DNA of 51,459 bases from Bacteroidota bacterium (GCA_023423835.1 JAFAEW010000035.1:1-51459); one strand, 5' to 3'; shown: positions 25,543 to 34,826, numbered from the stretch's first letter. The notes: generated from the sequence alone by a model not told the origin. A program made the numbers and translations.

Positions 25543-26448
25543 TCAATCATTTGGCTTTACCAATCCCAGTTTTGCCTCGAGGCTCAAAGTGGCATGCGGA
25601 ACTGCAAGCAACCTCGGCTTTTCGATCAGCTTTCCGGTTACACGGCAAATACCATATGTTTTATTTTCAATACGGATTAATGACTTTTCAAGGTGATCAA
25701 TAAATGTGAGCTGACGACTTGCCATTTGGCTGAGTTGTTCTCTTTCCATACTCATACTGCCGTCTTCCATGGTCATATACCTGTTATCAGCTTCATCTCC
25801 ACCCATGTCATCCTTTCGGGTAATAAGACCCTGAAGATAGGCCAGTTCTTTCTTCGCTGATTCGAGTTTCTTGTTGATCAGGTTTCTGAATTCATTCAGA
25901 TCGTTATCGCTGTACCTTACAAGTGGTTCATTCGGCCGCTCTGTTTCCTGTCGTCTTTCCATTGGTGTATATCCCGGCACATAAGGAACGCTCGTCCTCA
26001 CAGATGTTTTTGGAACCTTTACTTCCTTAGCCGGCTCGTCTTTTATTTTTTGAGTTTTCGAAGAATGATTAATTTCCTTTGATTTTGCTACTGCTTTACC
26101 ATTAGGCGCCTCTTTCTTTGTCGCCGACGGTTTTGCCGTTTTTGCCGTTTTTTCAGATTTTACAGACTTTGCGGGTTTAACCGGTTGTTCTGTAGCGGCT
26201 GCCTTTTTTGAAGCTGCAGTTTTCGCGGTTTTAGACCCTGTATCTTTTTTCTCAGGGGCAGAAACGGGCTTTGCCGCCTTGCCGGTTTTGGCAGCAGCGG
26301 TTTTTTTAGCAGAGGCAGGTGCTTTGGAAGAAGCTTTGGTTTCAATTTTTTCCGTTGCCTTCTTCGTCGTTTTCGCTACCGGCTTTACAGCTTCTTTTTC
26401 CTTTTTGGAAGTAGCTGCTTTTTTGGGCGTTGGTTTTTTTGTTGGCAT
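25543..26448 (-). CDS. TraR/DksA-family protein with long Lys/Ala/Pro-rich N-terminal tail
   Basis: Protein of 301 residues. Residues 1 to about 145 are a low-complexity, basic tail of K, A, P, S and T (KKATEK-, AKTGKAAK-like repeats) resembling histone H1-like C-termini; it could bind DNA or RNA non-specifically. From about 165 to the end lies the DksA-like part: a coiled-coil hairpin (LINKKLESAKKELAYLQG) and the terminal motif YGICRVTGKLIEKPRLLAVPH. Only C268 of the four zinc-finger cysteines is kept, as in the Bacteroidota form, so zinc binding is doubtful. Its ATG is 3 bases after the ileS stop, so the two are coupled. It probably contacts RNA polymerase, but this is inferred. Confidence 0.85.
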   Translation of the reverse strand: MPTKKPTPKKAATSKKEKEAVKPVAKTTKKATEKIETKASSKAPASAKKTAAAKTGKAAKPVSAPEKKDTGSKTAKTAASKKAAATEQPVKPAKSVKSEKTAKTAKPSATKKEAPNGKAVAKSKEINHSSKTQKIKDEPAKEVKVPKTSVRTSVPYVPGYTPMERRQETERPNEPLVRYSDNDLNEFRNLINKKLESAKKELAYLQGLITRKDDMGGDEADNRYMTMEDGSMSMEREQLSQMASRQLTFIDHLEKSLIRIENKTYGICRVTGKLIEKPRLLAVPHATLSLEAKLGLVKPND

Positions 26449-26451
26449 AGC

Positions 26452-29400
26452 TTAAGCGTTTTTATTTACACGCACTTTTAACAAAATATCGTTGACTTCA
26501 ATATCAGTTCCGTCCTCAATTTCGGGTTTTAGAGAGAGGGAATCTGCCAAAATTTCCGCGCAAATATAGTTTTTATATTTATTAATTGATGCGTTCATGG
26601 ATTCGTTTTGTTCAATTTCCACCTGAATACGGTCAGTTAGATTAAAATCGCGGTCTTTCCTGATATTTTGGATTCTGTTTATCAGTTCCCGGGCATTTCC
26701 TTCATTCTTCAGGTCCTCTGTCAGGGTAATGTCGAGTGCAACTGTCAGCGCGCCTTTTGATGCAACACTCCAACCCGGAATGTCCTCGGCAAAAATCTCT
26801 ACTTCAGCCAATGACAAGGTGAAAGGTTGCCCGTTCAGATCTATCGTTTTCTCCCCGTCTTTTTCAAGTTGGGAGATCTCTTCCTGAGAAAATTCTGACA
26901 AAGCAGTAGTCAACGGTTTCATTTTTGATCCCAACCGGCTACCCAAAATTCTGAAGTTGGGTTTTATCTTTTTATGGATAAAGCTTTCTTCGTCCGAAAG
27001 ATAATGAATTTCTTTAACATTAACTTCCGACCGGATCAGATCTTCCACTTTTTTAAGCTGTTCCTTCATCTCTTCTGAAGTCACCGGAATTAATACCTTT
27101 TGCAAGGGTTGCCTTACTTTTATCTGCACCTTTTTCCGGAGCGACAAAATAAGCGACGAAACTTCCTGTGCCAGCCGCATTCTTTCTTCCAAATCGTCGT
27201 CAATAGCGGTGGGATCAGCTACCGGAAAATCTGTATGGTGAACAGATCCTGCCTCCGTTCTTTTGGTTACGCTGTTAAGGTTTTCAAATAAGGCATCACT
27301 GAAAAACGGCGCTACCGGCGCAATCAGTTTAACGGTGGTTTCAAGACATTCATAGAGCGTTTGATAAGCAGATATCTTATCTTTTTCATAATCGCCCTTC
27401 CAAAACCGCCTTCTGCACAAACGAACATACCAGTTACTCAACTGCTCATCCACAAATTCTTCAATTGCCCTTCCGGCAACAGTTGGCTCATATTCATCCA
27501 TTGCATTCGTAACGCGTTCAACCAGCGAGTTTAATGTTGATAAGATCCAACGGTCAATTTCGGGCCTTTCAGAAACCGGGATCCGCTCTTCTGAAAAAGA
27601 AAACCCGTCAACATTTGCGTAAAGCGCAAAAAACTGGTACATGTTATAGAGCGTTCCGAAAAATTTCCGCTGAACTTCCTGAATGCCTTTAATATCAAAC
27701 TTCAGATTGTCCCAGGGTGATGCATTGGTGATCAGGTACCATCTTGTGGCATCAGCGCCGTATTTTTTTATTGTATCAAAAGGGTTGACCACGTTGCCAA
27801 GCCTTTTGCTCATCTTCATGCCGTTCTTATCGAGCACCAGTCCGTTAGATACACAGGTTTTATAGGCCACGCTGTCAAAAAGCATTACAGCAATTGCATG
27901 CAAAGTATAAAACCAGCCTCTTGTCTGATCAACACCTTCGGCAATAAAATCAGCCGGAAAAGCCTTATGCGAGTCTATCGCCTCTTTATTTTCAAACGGG
28001 TAATGGAGTTGTGCATAGGGCATCGCGCCGCTGTCAAACCATACATCAATTAAATCAGGCACCCTTTTCATCGGCTGTCCTGAAGCGCTTACCAGCACAA
28101 TTTCATCCACGAATGGCTTGTGGAGGTCGAGTTCCTTGTCCAGAAATGCTTTATTGGTTTCGCTGCCAAAGGCATCTGTTGCTTTTTTCATTTCTGCCTT
28201 CAATTCTGCTATAGATCCGATACAAAGCTCCTCGGTCCGGTCTTCCGTGCGCCAGACCGGCAAGGGTGTTCCCCAGAAACGGCTGCGGCTCAGATTCCAG
28301 TCCACCATATTTTCCAGCCAATTGCCAAACCGGCCTTCGCCTGTTGATTTTGGTTTCCAGTTGATCGTTTTATTCAACTCAATCATCCTTTCCTTTGCGG
28401 CAGTGGTTTTGATAAACCAGGCATCGAGCGGATAATATAATACCGGCTTATCGGTTCTCCAGCAATGCGGATAACTGTGCTCATACTTTTCTATTCGGAA
28501 GGCTTTATTTTCTTTCTTTAAGGCTACGGCAATGTCAACATTTACATCCTCATAATCCGGATCGCTTTTGTAATTCTTGACATATCTGTTGCTAAACGGT
28601 CCCAAACCTTCCAAAAATTTCCCTTCCCGGTCGACGAGCGTCAAAATTCCGAGATGGTTTTTCTGTCCAACCTTAAAGTCGTCTGCTCCAAAAGCGGGAG
28701 CGGTATGAACGATACCGGTTCCGTCTTCAGTGGTAACAAAATCACCGGTAACCACTTTAAATGGATCGGCATCGGGCGTGATTTCCCGGATTCTTTCCGG
28801 AGAGTTTGCTTCAAAAGGCAACAGCTGTTCGTAGCGGAGGCCTGCAATATCTTTTCCTCTGAAGGTTGAAAGTACTCTCCAGGGAACAAGTTTGTCTTCC
28901 TCTGAGAAATTGTTGAAGTCGAGACCTTCAGCTTCTGCTTTAAAATATTTCGAGAGCAGCGACTTGGCCAGTACAACGTTTACCGGAATGCGTGTATAGG
29001 GATTGAAGGTTTTTACCAGGCAATATTCGATTTCCGGGCCAACCGTTAACCCCAGGTTTGAAGGTAAGGTCCATGGAGTTGTTGTCCATGCGAGAAAATA
29101 TATGTCCTCATTGCCGGCTGCTTCAAAAAGCTGTTTGCTCCGCTCGTTCCGGATGGCTTTAAACATAACGACGGCGGAAGTGTCTTTCACATTTTTGTAG
29201 GTTCCCGGTTGATTGAGTTCGTGCGAGCTCAATCCGGTGCCGGCAGCCGGAGAATAGGGCTGAATGCTCACGCTTTCGTATAACAAGCCTTTTTCATACA
29301 ATGATTTCAGCAACCACCAGAGGGTTTCGATGTAGTTATTGTCGAAAGTGATGTAGGGCATATTCAAATCCACCCAATATCCCATGATCTGGGTCAACTC

Positions 29401-29802
29401 GTCCCACTGCGATTTATACCGTAAAACCGCTTCGCGGCATTTTCGATTGTACTCTTCAACGGAGATCGTTTTTCCGATATCTTCTTTTGTGATTCCAAGT
29501 TCTTTTTCAACCCCCAATTCTACGGGAAGTCCATGCGTATCCCAGCCGCCCTTTCTTTTTACCTGGAATCCCTGCATCGTCTTATAGCGACAAATAAGAT
29601 CCTTTAAAGTCCGCGAAATTACATGGTGAATGCCGGGTAGTCCGTTTGCGCTCGGGGGTCCTTCGTAAAATACAAAAGGAGTTGCACCTTCCCGCCGGGA
29701 AACACTTTTTTCAAAAGCATGCTCCTGCTGCCATTTATTTAGTATAATCGTTTCAATTTCCGGAAGATCGAGTTTTGAAAACTCTTTATATTTTGCACCC
29801 AT
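26452..29802 (-). CDS. ileS: Isoleucyl-tRNA synthetase, type 2, with GxHH signature
   Basis: Class I synthetase of 1116 residues that charges tRNA-Ile and edits valine. The first signature normally reads HxGH; here residues 57-60 are GIHH (context ANGLPGIHHVISR), with positions one and three swapped. The KMSKR motif (DKNGMKMSKRLGN) and the long C-terminal domain indicate the IleRS2 clade, which is naturally less sensitive to mupirocin. The GWDTHGLPVE and TTPWTLPSNLG segments belong to the catalytic and editing domains; all expected domains are present. Promoter box TAACTTTG lies 28 bases before the start. The DksA-like gene follows with a 3-base gap; lspA, often next in this phylum, is absent. 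Confidence 0.97.
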   Translation of the reverse strand: MGAKYKEFSKLDLPEIETIILNKWQQEHAFEKSVSRREGATPFVFYEGPPSANGLPGIHHVISRTLKDLICRYKTMQGFQVKRKGGWDTHGLPVELGVEKELGITKEDIGKTISVEEYNRKCREAVLRYKSQWDELTQIMGYWVDLNMPYITFDNNYIETLWWLLKSLYEKGLLYESVSIQPYSPAAGTGLSSHELNQPGTYKNVKDTSAVVMFKAIRNERSKQLFEAAGNEDIYFLAWTTTPWTLPSNLGLTVGPEIEYCLVKTFNPYTRIPVNVVLAKSLLSKYFKAEAEGLDFNNFSEEDKLVPWRVLSTFRGKDIAGLRYEQLLPFEANSPERIREITPDADPFKVVTGDFVTTEDGTGIVHTAPAFGADDFKVGQKNHLGILTLVDREGKFLEGLGPFSNRYVKNYKSDPDYEDVNVDIAVALKKENKAFRIEKYEHSYPHCWRTDKPVLYYPLDAWFIKTTAAKERMIELNKTINWKPKSTGEGRFGNWLENMVDWNLSRSRFWGTPLPVWRTEDRTEELCIGSIAELKAEMKKATDAFGSETNKAFLDKELDLHKPFVDEIVLVSASGQPMKRVPDLIDVWFDSGAMPYAQLHYPFENKEAIDSHKAFPADFIAEGVDQTRGWFYTLHAIAVMLFDSVAYKTCVSNGLVLDKNGMKMSKRLGNVVNPFDTIKKYGADATRWYLITNASPWDNLKFDIKGIQEVQRKFFGTLYNMYQFFALYANVDGFSFSEERIPVSERPEIDRWILSTLNSLVERVTNAMDEYEPTVAGRAIEEFVDEQLSNWYVRLCRRRFWKGDYEKDKISAYQTLYECLETTVKLIAPVAPFFSDALFENLNSVTKRTEAGSVHHTDFPVADPTAIDDDLEERMRLAQEVSSLILSLRKKVQIKVRQPLQKVLIPVTSEEMKEQLKKVEDLIRSEVNVKEIHYLSDEESFIHKKIKPNFRILGSRLGSKMKPLTTALSEFSQEEISQLEKDGEKTIDLNGQPFTLSLAEVEIFAEDIPGWSVASKGALTVALDITLTEDLKNEGNARELINRIQNIRKDRDFNLTDRIQVEIEQNESMNASINKYKNYICAEILADSLSLKPEIEDGTDIEVNDILLKVRVNKNA

Positions 29803-29830
29803 TAGGCCTTTCCTCGCATTTTGAAGTGTG

Positions 29831-29838
29831 CAAAGTTA
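29831..29838 (-). promoter_or_regulatory. Bacteroidota -7 box (TAACTTTG) of ileS
   Basis: Exact match on the minus strand, 28 bases before the ileS ATG, in the 96-base gap after engB. Confidence 0.6.
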
Positions 29839-29898
29839 CGAAATATAGCTTTCAATTATTATAAGTAAATGTAAATTAAGCGCGGGTTTGAGCGTAAA

Positions 29899-30504
29899 CT
29901 ACGCCTTTGAAAAATCGCCATTAAGCTTTTTTATCAACTTCAGAAGCGCATCGCCGCCTTCCTTTTTTTCCGCACTCGTAACAAAAAATGCAGGCAGGAA
30001 CTCCCAGTTTTCGGACAAAGCGGTTTTGAAGGCTTCGATGTTTCTTTTGACGACCCCCGGCTTTTCCTTATCGGTTTTTGTGAAAACGATGGAGAAAGGG
30101 ATCTGTCGCTCTCCAAGTTTTTCAATAAACGCGAGGTCAATTTTTTGAGGTGGATGACGGCTGTCGATCAATACGAAAAGGTTGAGCAAATTTTGCCGGT
30201 TATTCAAATAATCGTCGATCATTTTCTCCCACTCTTTCCTTTGCGTTTGCGAGATTTTAGCGTATCCGTAGCCGGGAAGATCTACAAGATACCAGCTTTT
30301 GTTGATCAGGAAATGGTTGATTAGCCGGGTTTTACCGGGATTTGAAGAGGTTTTTGCCAGGTTCTCCCTTCTACACAGCATATTGATGAGAGACGATTTT
30401 CCAACATTACTGCGCCCGATAAACGCGTATTCAGGTCGGTCGGGCTTCGGACACTTATCTACCGACGGGCTTGAAACGACATAGGATGCTTCTGTGATCT
30501 TCAT
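29899..30504 (-). CDS. engB: Ribosome biogenesis GTPase EngB (YsxC/YihA)
   Basis: Circularly arranged TrmE-Era-like GTPase of 201 residues that helps assemble the large ribosomal subunit. G1 is GRSNVGKSS (30-38), G2 includes the conserved Thr of NPGKTR, G3 is DLPGYG (75-80), G4 is TKTD (142-145) and G5 lies at VTSAEKKEG near the end. Length is normal. It precedes ileS on the same strand but ileS has its own promoter box. Confidence 0.96.
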   Translation of the reverse strand: MKITEASYVVSSPSVDKCPKPDRPEYAFIGRSNVGKSSLINMLCRRENLAKTSSNPGKTRLINHFLINKSWYLVDLPGYGYAKISQTQRKEWEKMIDDYLNNRQNLLNLFVLIDSRHPPQKIDLAFIEKLGERQIPFSIVFTKTDKEKPGVVKRNIEAFKTALSENWEFLPAFFVTSAEKKEGGDALLKLIKKLNGDFSKA

Positions 30505-30551
30505 CCTGCAAAATAACCTAAAAAGACTCAGGAAAAGATTGAATAATTGGT

Positions 30552-31274
30552 TTACGGGTTCATCATCCTGAACCTTTGAGCAATTGTTTCGGGATCCGCC
30601 TGCATTACTTCTTTGCTGAATCCATAGGAAACCTCCGTTTTGCCCTGCTTCAACTGATTGAAGATCGCCTTTATAAAATCGGCCACTTCCGGCTGTCCAT
30701 CATGAAGTCCCTTGCCCCCGAGATCGGTATTCAGCGCGGGAGGAATGATTTCGATCACCTCAATTCCACGCGGTTTTACCAGGTGACGGAGGGATAAGGT
30801 GAAGGAATGCAAAAAAGCTTTAGTGGCACAATATACCGGAACCTTTGCAAGTGCTACAAATGCAAGTCCGGAAGTAACGTTCATGATCGTTTTAAGCGAT
30901 TTCAGCTTCAGGAACAACGAGATCAGATGCAGGGGTGCAGTCGTATTCGTTTCAATCTCAATTAATGAATCTGAATAGAATTTGTCTGAAAAAATGTCAA
31001 CGCGGTTTTGAATGCCCGCATTGTTTACCAGGACGTTCAAATCAGGATGATGAGTATTGATCCATTCAAACAGGGCGATTCGTTCGGTTTCCTTCGAAAG
31101 GTCACATACTTTAGTAATGACATCAGGATATCTGTCGGTTACCTCTTTCAGTTTGCCGGCTCGTCGTCCACAAATGATTACGGTATTATTTTCCTGCAGA
31201 AACCGTTTGGTCAATCCAAGGCCGATTCCGCTTGCACCGCCGGTGATTAATATCTTATTGTTTGATAAATTCAT
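30552..31274 (-). CDS. SDR-family oxidoreductase (DltE-like)
   Basis: Protein of 240 residues with TGGASGIG at 11-18, NNAG at 84-87 and the catalytic Ser135, Tyr148, Lys152 (YCATK). GRR after the second beta strand (ICGRRAGK) favours NADP(H). The overall pattern, including the IIPPALNTDLGGKGLHDGQPE segment, resembles the DltE-like group whose substrate is unknown. It starts 7 bases after the alcohol dehydrogenase stop, so both are probably made together and may handle related carbonyl compounds; that link is positional. Confidence 0.88.
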   Translation of the reverse strand: MNLSNNKILITGGASGIGLGLTKRFLQENNTVIICGRRAGKLKEVTDRYPDVITKVCDLSKETERIALFEWINTHHPDLNVLVNNAGIQNRVDIFSDKFYSDSLIEIETNTTAPLHLISLFLKLKSLKTIMNVTSGLAFVALAKVPVYCATKAFLHSFTLSLRHLVKPRGIEVIEIIPPALNTDLGGKGLHDGQPEVADFIKAIFNQLKQGKTEVSYGFSKEVMQADPETIAQRFRMMNP

Positions 31275-31281
31275 CGTCTTT

Positions 31282-32409
31282 CTAGTTGGAGTGGTTTGCT
31301 GAGGCCTGGCCAGTTCTATCCTTCAGTGATGCCATGTCTATCACAAACCGATATTTCACGTCTCCTTTCAACAGCCGTTCGTAGGCTTCGTTGATTTGAT
31401 TGATATCAATCATCTCTATGTCAGCCACGATGTTGTGCCTGCCGCAAAAATCCAGCATTTCCTGCGTTTCTGCGATGCCGCCAATCAGCGATCCTGCAAA
31501 ACTTCTCCGATATGGAATAAGGCTGAAGGCTGCAACCGGTAGCGGCAGTTCGGGCGCTCCAACGAGTGCAAGCGATCCGTCAACCCTTAAGAGGTTGAGA
31601 TAGGCATTGATGTCGTGTTTTGCAGATACAGCGTCGAGCACAAAGTGTAGTTTGCCGGCATACTGCTGCATTTGGTTTTCATCAGTTGAAAGCACAACTT
31701 CATCAGCGCCGAGTCGTTTCGCATCTTCAAATTTCGAAGGGGAGGTAGTAAATACAATCACTTCCGCACCCATCGCTTTTGCAAGTTTAACAGCCATATG
31801 ACCGAGACCGCCGATGCCTACAATTCCCACCTTTTTTCCCGGACCAACATTCCAGTGTTTCAGGGGCGAATAAGTGGTGATGCCTGCGCAGAGTAAAGGC
31901 GCAGTGGCAGCGAGGTCGAGGTTTTCAGGTACGCGCAAGACAAATGCCTCATCCACTACGATGCTTTCGGAATATCCTCCAAAAGTTTGCGTTCCAAGAT
32001 GTTTGTCGGGAGAGTTGTAGGTTCCCGTATTTCCTTCTTCACAATACTGTTCAAGTCCTTCTTTGCAATACTGGCATTCCCTGCAACTATCAACCATGCA
32101 GCCCACTGCTGCAAGATCGCCGACTTTGAATTTCGTAACATGGTTGCCCACGCTCGTAACCCTGCCTACTATTTCGTGGCCTGGCACGCACGGATAAGTC
32201 GTGCTATGCCATTCATTTCTTACCGTGTGAAGATCAGAATGACAAACTCCGCAAAATAATATCTCTATTTCTACATCATGCGGCGTGGGATTCCGGCGAT
32301 TGATGTTTAACTGTTGCAGGTCTTTATCTGCTGCTTCTGTTCCGAACGCTTTTACTTTTTTCGCATTGAGCATTTTTGCTCCCTCTGCGGTTGGTTTTAC
32401 TGCTTCCAT
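31282..32409 (-). CDS. Zinc-dependent alcohol dehydrogenase (YahK-like, NADP-type)
   Basis: Medium-chain dehydrogenase of 375 residues. Catalytic zinc ligands are C56 (GVCHSDLH) and H78 with E79 (GHEI); structural zinc cysteines are C109, C112, C115 and C123. The Rossmann motif GIGGLGHMAVK follows at about 210. The closest known group is the cinnamyl-alcohol-dehydrogenase-like aldehyde reductases such as E. coli YahK, acting on broad aldehydes. An in-frame Met at codon 13 (MLNAKKVKAFG) is another possible start. A TAACTTTA element, one base off the -7 consensus, lies upstream. It leads a two-gene unit with the SDR. Confidence 0.93.
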   Translation of the reverse strand: MEAVKPTAEGAKMLNAKKVKAFGTEAADKDLQQLNINRRNPTPHDVEIEILFCGVCHSDLHTVRNEWHSTTYPCVPGHEIVGRVTSVGNHVTKFKVGDLAAVGCMVDSCRECQYCKEGLEQYCEEGNTGTYNSPDKHLGTQTFGGYSESIVVDEAFVLRVPENLDLAATAPLLCAGITTYSPLKHWNVGPGKKVGIVGIGGLGHMAVKLAKAMGAEVIVFTTSPSKFEDAKRLGADEVVLSTDENQMQQYAGKLHFVLDAVSAKHDINAYLNLLRVDGSLALVGAPELPLPVAAFSLIPYRRSFAGSLIGGIAETQEMLDFCGRHNIVADIEMIDINQINEAYERLLKGDVKYRFVIDMASLKDRTGQASANHSN

Positions 32410-32604
32410 ATTGAATGTTTTTCATTTATCCACCGGAGATGTGGATCTGTAAAGTTACGGGAATGACGAGCGAAAATCAGCCAAAATCCAAATGTGTTTT
32501 CAGTGAAATGTTTTGAATGGCTGAGGTAAGAACCGGAAATTTGGGTTCCGGAAAATTGATTTTGCCGGTGGTTTTCCGCAAGAAATCGATAATATTTATC
32601 CGAA

Positions 32605-33519
32605 TCAGGCGGTTACTTCGTTGAACGGATCTTCGAGCTGGCTCCTCCACTGATGCGAACCGGACAGAATTTCAGTTCCGAATGTTTCAGTCACCCGAAA
32701 TGTAGAAATATTCTCCACTTCCGACTCTTTTTGCAGTGAAAAAAAGACATCTTCCTGTACCACTTCCGCTTTCAAATTCAACCCCTCCTTTAATTGCAGC
32801 AGGAAAAGTAGGGGTTTGGGAAGAATGGTCGATGGAATTTCACCCGTCCATTTTCCCGACTTCACGGTAAAATATTCGTTCAATGATTTCCCGCCTTCGG
32901 CGAATTCAAGCTGTCCGGTGTCGTTCCAGAAAACCGCGAGTTTCGAAAAACCGGGAAAAATAATCCGGCAGGGCGTTCCTTCCCTTGCGTCCGCTTTTTG
33001 TTGTTTGCAGTTGCAGGACGGATCATAGAGTTCCCGGTACGAACCGTCATAAACCGGTTTCAACCATTGCGTTAGCGGAAACTCAATTGCCCGGCGGTGC
33101 CAGAAACGCTTGTCCTCGTATTTCACATAAATTGACCGCACTTTTTGATAAAGTTTGATCACTTTAAATCCGCATTCCGGTGAATCAAAAGAAAAAGTGT
33201 CGGTAACCTCGCGGCCGGCCTGAAACTTTATTTCTTGTCCAACTGAAGATTTCAATGAACTTTCAATGGATGCGATTCCTTTTACACCGATTGTGCCGCC
33301 GATATTGGTTTCGAAAGCTTCTTTGTCGGTTTTTTCAAATCCGAACCGCTGCGTGAGTTTCAGCTCCCGTTTGTTATTGCACTTCAAGGTAAACGGAGTC
33401 GGTTCGATCAGCAACCATTCTTCGGAAATGATAAAATCAAGAATGGTCTTTCGGTTATTCAGTTGAAAGGTTATTTGCTTAGCGGGACGCTTACCTTCAA
33501 AAAAATCCATTTCCTCCAT
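32605..33519 (-). CDS. Unknown protein, 304 aa, beta-rich with a Ser/Thr-alternating stretch
   Basis: Complete frame with no signal peptide or membrane helix. I do not recognise the family. Residues about 60-112 (ETNIGGTIGVKG, IESSLKSSVG, FQAGREVTDTFSF) alternate small polar and hydrophobic residues as seen in the insertion hairpins of aerolysin-type beta-pore-forming proteins, and are flanked by beta-rich segments. Cysteines at 169, 171 and 184 (SCNC ... PC) may bind metal or form a disulfide. Lacking a signal peptide it would act in the cytoplasm or leave by lysis. The pore idea is a hypothesis only. It stands alone; 195 bases separate it from the dehydrogenase operon's start and 270 from the divergent DinB gene. 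Confidence 0.75.
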   Translation of the reverse strand: MEEMDFFEGKRPAKQITFQLNNRKTILDFIISEEWLLIEPTPFTLKCNNKRELKLTQRFGFEKTDKEAFETNIGGTIGVKGIASIESSLKSSVGQEIKFQAGREVTDTFSFDSPECGFKVIKLYQKVRSIYVKYEDKRFWHRRAIEFPLTQWLKPVYDGSYRELYDPSCNCKQQKADAREGTPCRIIFPGFSKLAVFWNDTGQLEFAEGGKSLNEYFTVKSGKWTGEIPSTILPKPLLFLLQLKEGLNLKAEVVQEDVFFSLQKESEVENISTFRVTETFGTEILSGSHQWRSQLEDPFNEVTA

Positions 33520-33789
33520 AGTGCCGGTTTAATTTCCCACTATTTAGAAATTATTTCTCGAAAACGGAAAAAAATTTTTGAAGCGGGTCCATTTGGTTCT
33601 ATCCTTTCGGTTGTGTTTGTCAGATCTATCTGATGTAGTCCATGGATTTCTTTATCTGCATATTTTTGGGCAGAAGGAAGGTGTAGTCCCATTAAAAATC
33701 CCGGATGGAAATGACCGTTCACCACTCATCATAAAATCATTTTACTTTCAAACCGGGAAAACTATTTTGCCTTCAAAACTCTCTTCACC

Positions 33790-34317
33790 ATGAAAAATTT
33801 CTTAGTTGCTGTTTTGATGTTGTCTGCGATCTCTGCCTCAGCACAGAATGATTCTGTTTCCATTAAATCGGTCCTGTTGCAACAATTAAAGTCAACCCAT
33901 AAGGTGCAGGATTGGTTTGTTCCGGCTTCAAATGCTATCACTGGTCTTACCGCCGATCAGGCCAATTGGAAAGACAGTTCCGAAAACCACTCGATTGCGC
34001 AGCTAACCACGCATCTCATTTTTTGGAATAAACAACTGCTTGATCAGTTTTCCGGCATCAAGCCGCCTCCTTTCAGTGGCGATAATAAAGAAACCTTTGC
34101 TCCGGTTACCCCTGAAGACTGGAAAGCCACGACCTTAACGTTAGACAGTGTGCTCTCTGCCTGGGAAGCCGCAATTGAAAGGTCGGAGGAGCAGAAATTA
34201 CAAAAATGGTATTCCACGATTGCAAATATGTCCATCCACAATGCCTATCATACCGGACAAATTATGTACATCCGCAAGATGAAGGGATGGTGGGATGACA
34301 GTAAAGGAGTAAAATAG
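33790..34317 (+). CDS. Exported DinB-family protein
   Basis: Protein of 175 residues. Signal peptide MKNFLVAVLMLSAISASAQ with cleavage after AQ, so periplasmic. The rest is a four-helix DinB/YfiT-like bundle with the three-histidine metal site: the first in SIAQLTTHLIFW, the others in IHNAYHTGQIMYIRK near the end. The family contains metal-dependent thiol-transferases and hydrolases; the substrate is unknown. Secretion is unusual for the family but seen in Bacteroidota. Stands between an unknown gene and a membrane protein gene. Confidence 0.88.
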   Translation: MKNFLVAVLMLSAISASAQNDSVSIKSVLLQQLKSTHKVQDWFVPASNAITGLTADQANWKDSSENHSIAQLTTHLIFWNKQLLDQFSGIKPPPFSGDNKETFAPVTPEDWKATTLTLDSVLSAWEAAIERSEEQKLQKWYSTIANMSIHNAYHTGQIMYIRKMKGWWDDSKGVK

Positions 34318-34425
34318 TGAACATTTTGAGTGGAAAGATCAAAAAAATAAGATAAGGCTTCAAAAAAGCGGCTTCGTGGGCAAAAACTTATCTTCGTATT
34401 CAATCTGGTTTTAAAACATTCAACT

Positions 34426-34773
34426 ATGCGTTTTCTTGGAAAAATATTGGTAACGGCGGCTGCGGCTATCATTGCGGCCTATGTTCTCCCGGGCGTTCAC
34501 ATAAAGGATAGCTTTACAGCCTTGCTTCTGGCGCTCGTTCTGGCATTCTTAAATGCGATTTTAAAACCAATACTCGTTATTCTCACCATCCCGATTACGG
34601 TGCTTACACTCGGCCTTTTCCTGCTTGTCATCAATATCATCATCATCGAAATTGCTGCGCATTTCGTAAATGGCTTTGCAGTGGATAACTGGCTTTGGGC
34701 ACTGCTTTTCAGCATTCTGCTTGCTGTTGTAAACGGACTTATGGAAAATCTGATTTCAGGGAAAAGGAGGTGA
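34426..34773 (+). CDS. Four-helix membrane protein, phage-holin superfamily IV (YvlD-like)
   Basis: Protein of 115 residues with four hydrophobic helices, matching the small PF04020-type family (ILKPILVILTIPITVLTLGLFLLVIN is its conserved centre). Despite the holin name these are chromosomal housekeeping proteins in many phyla, and no phage genes surround this one. Function unknown. It is convergent with the ATL gene 53 bases on. Confidence 0.9.
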   Translation: MRFLGKILVTAAAAIIAAYVLPGVHIKDSFTALLLALVLAFLNAILKPILVILTIPITVLTLGLFLLVINIIIIEIAAHFVNGFAVDNWLWALLFSILLAVVNGLMENLISGKRR

Positions 34774-34826
34774 GCCGATGGCCGTCAAGCGGGATGATTG
34801 GCTTGTAAGAGCGGAAACCACAAATT

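Noticed and set aside
26160..26345. Lys/Pro-rich reading frame opposite phase in the DksA-like tail
   Set aside because: It is the shifted reading of the repetitive tail, not a separate gene.
34426..34773. Holin-like protein suggesting a prophage
   Set aside because: No phage genes, integrase or attachment sites around it; this family is mostly chromosomal.
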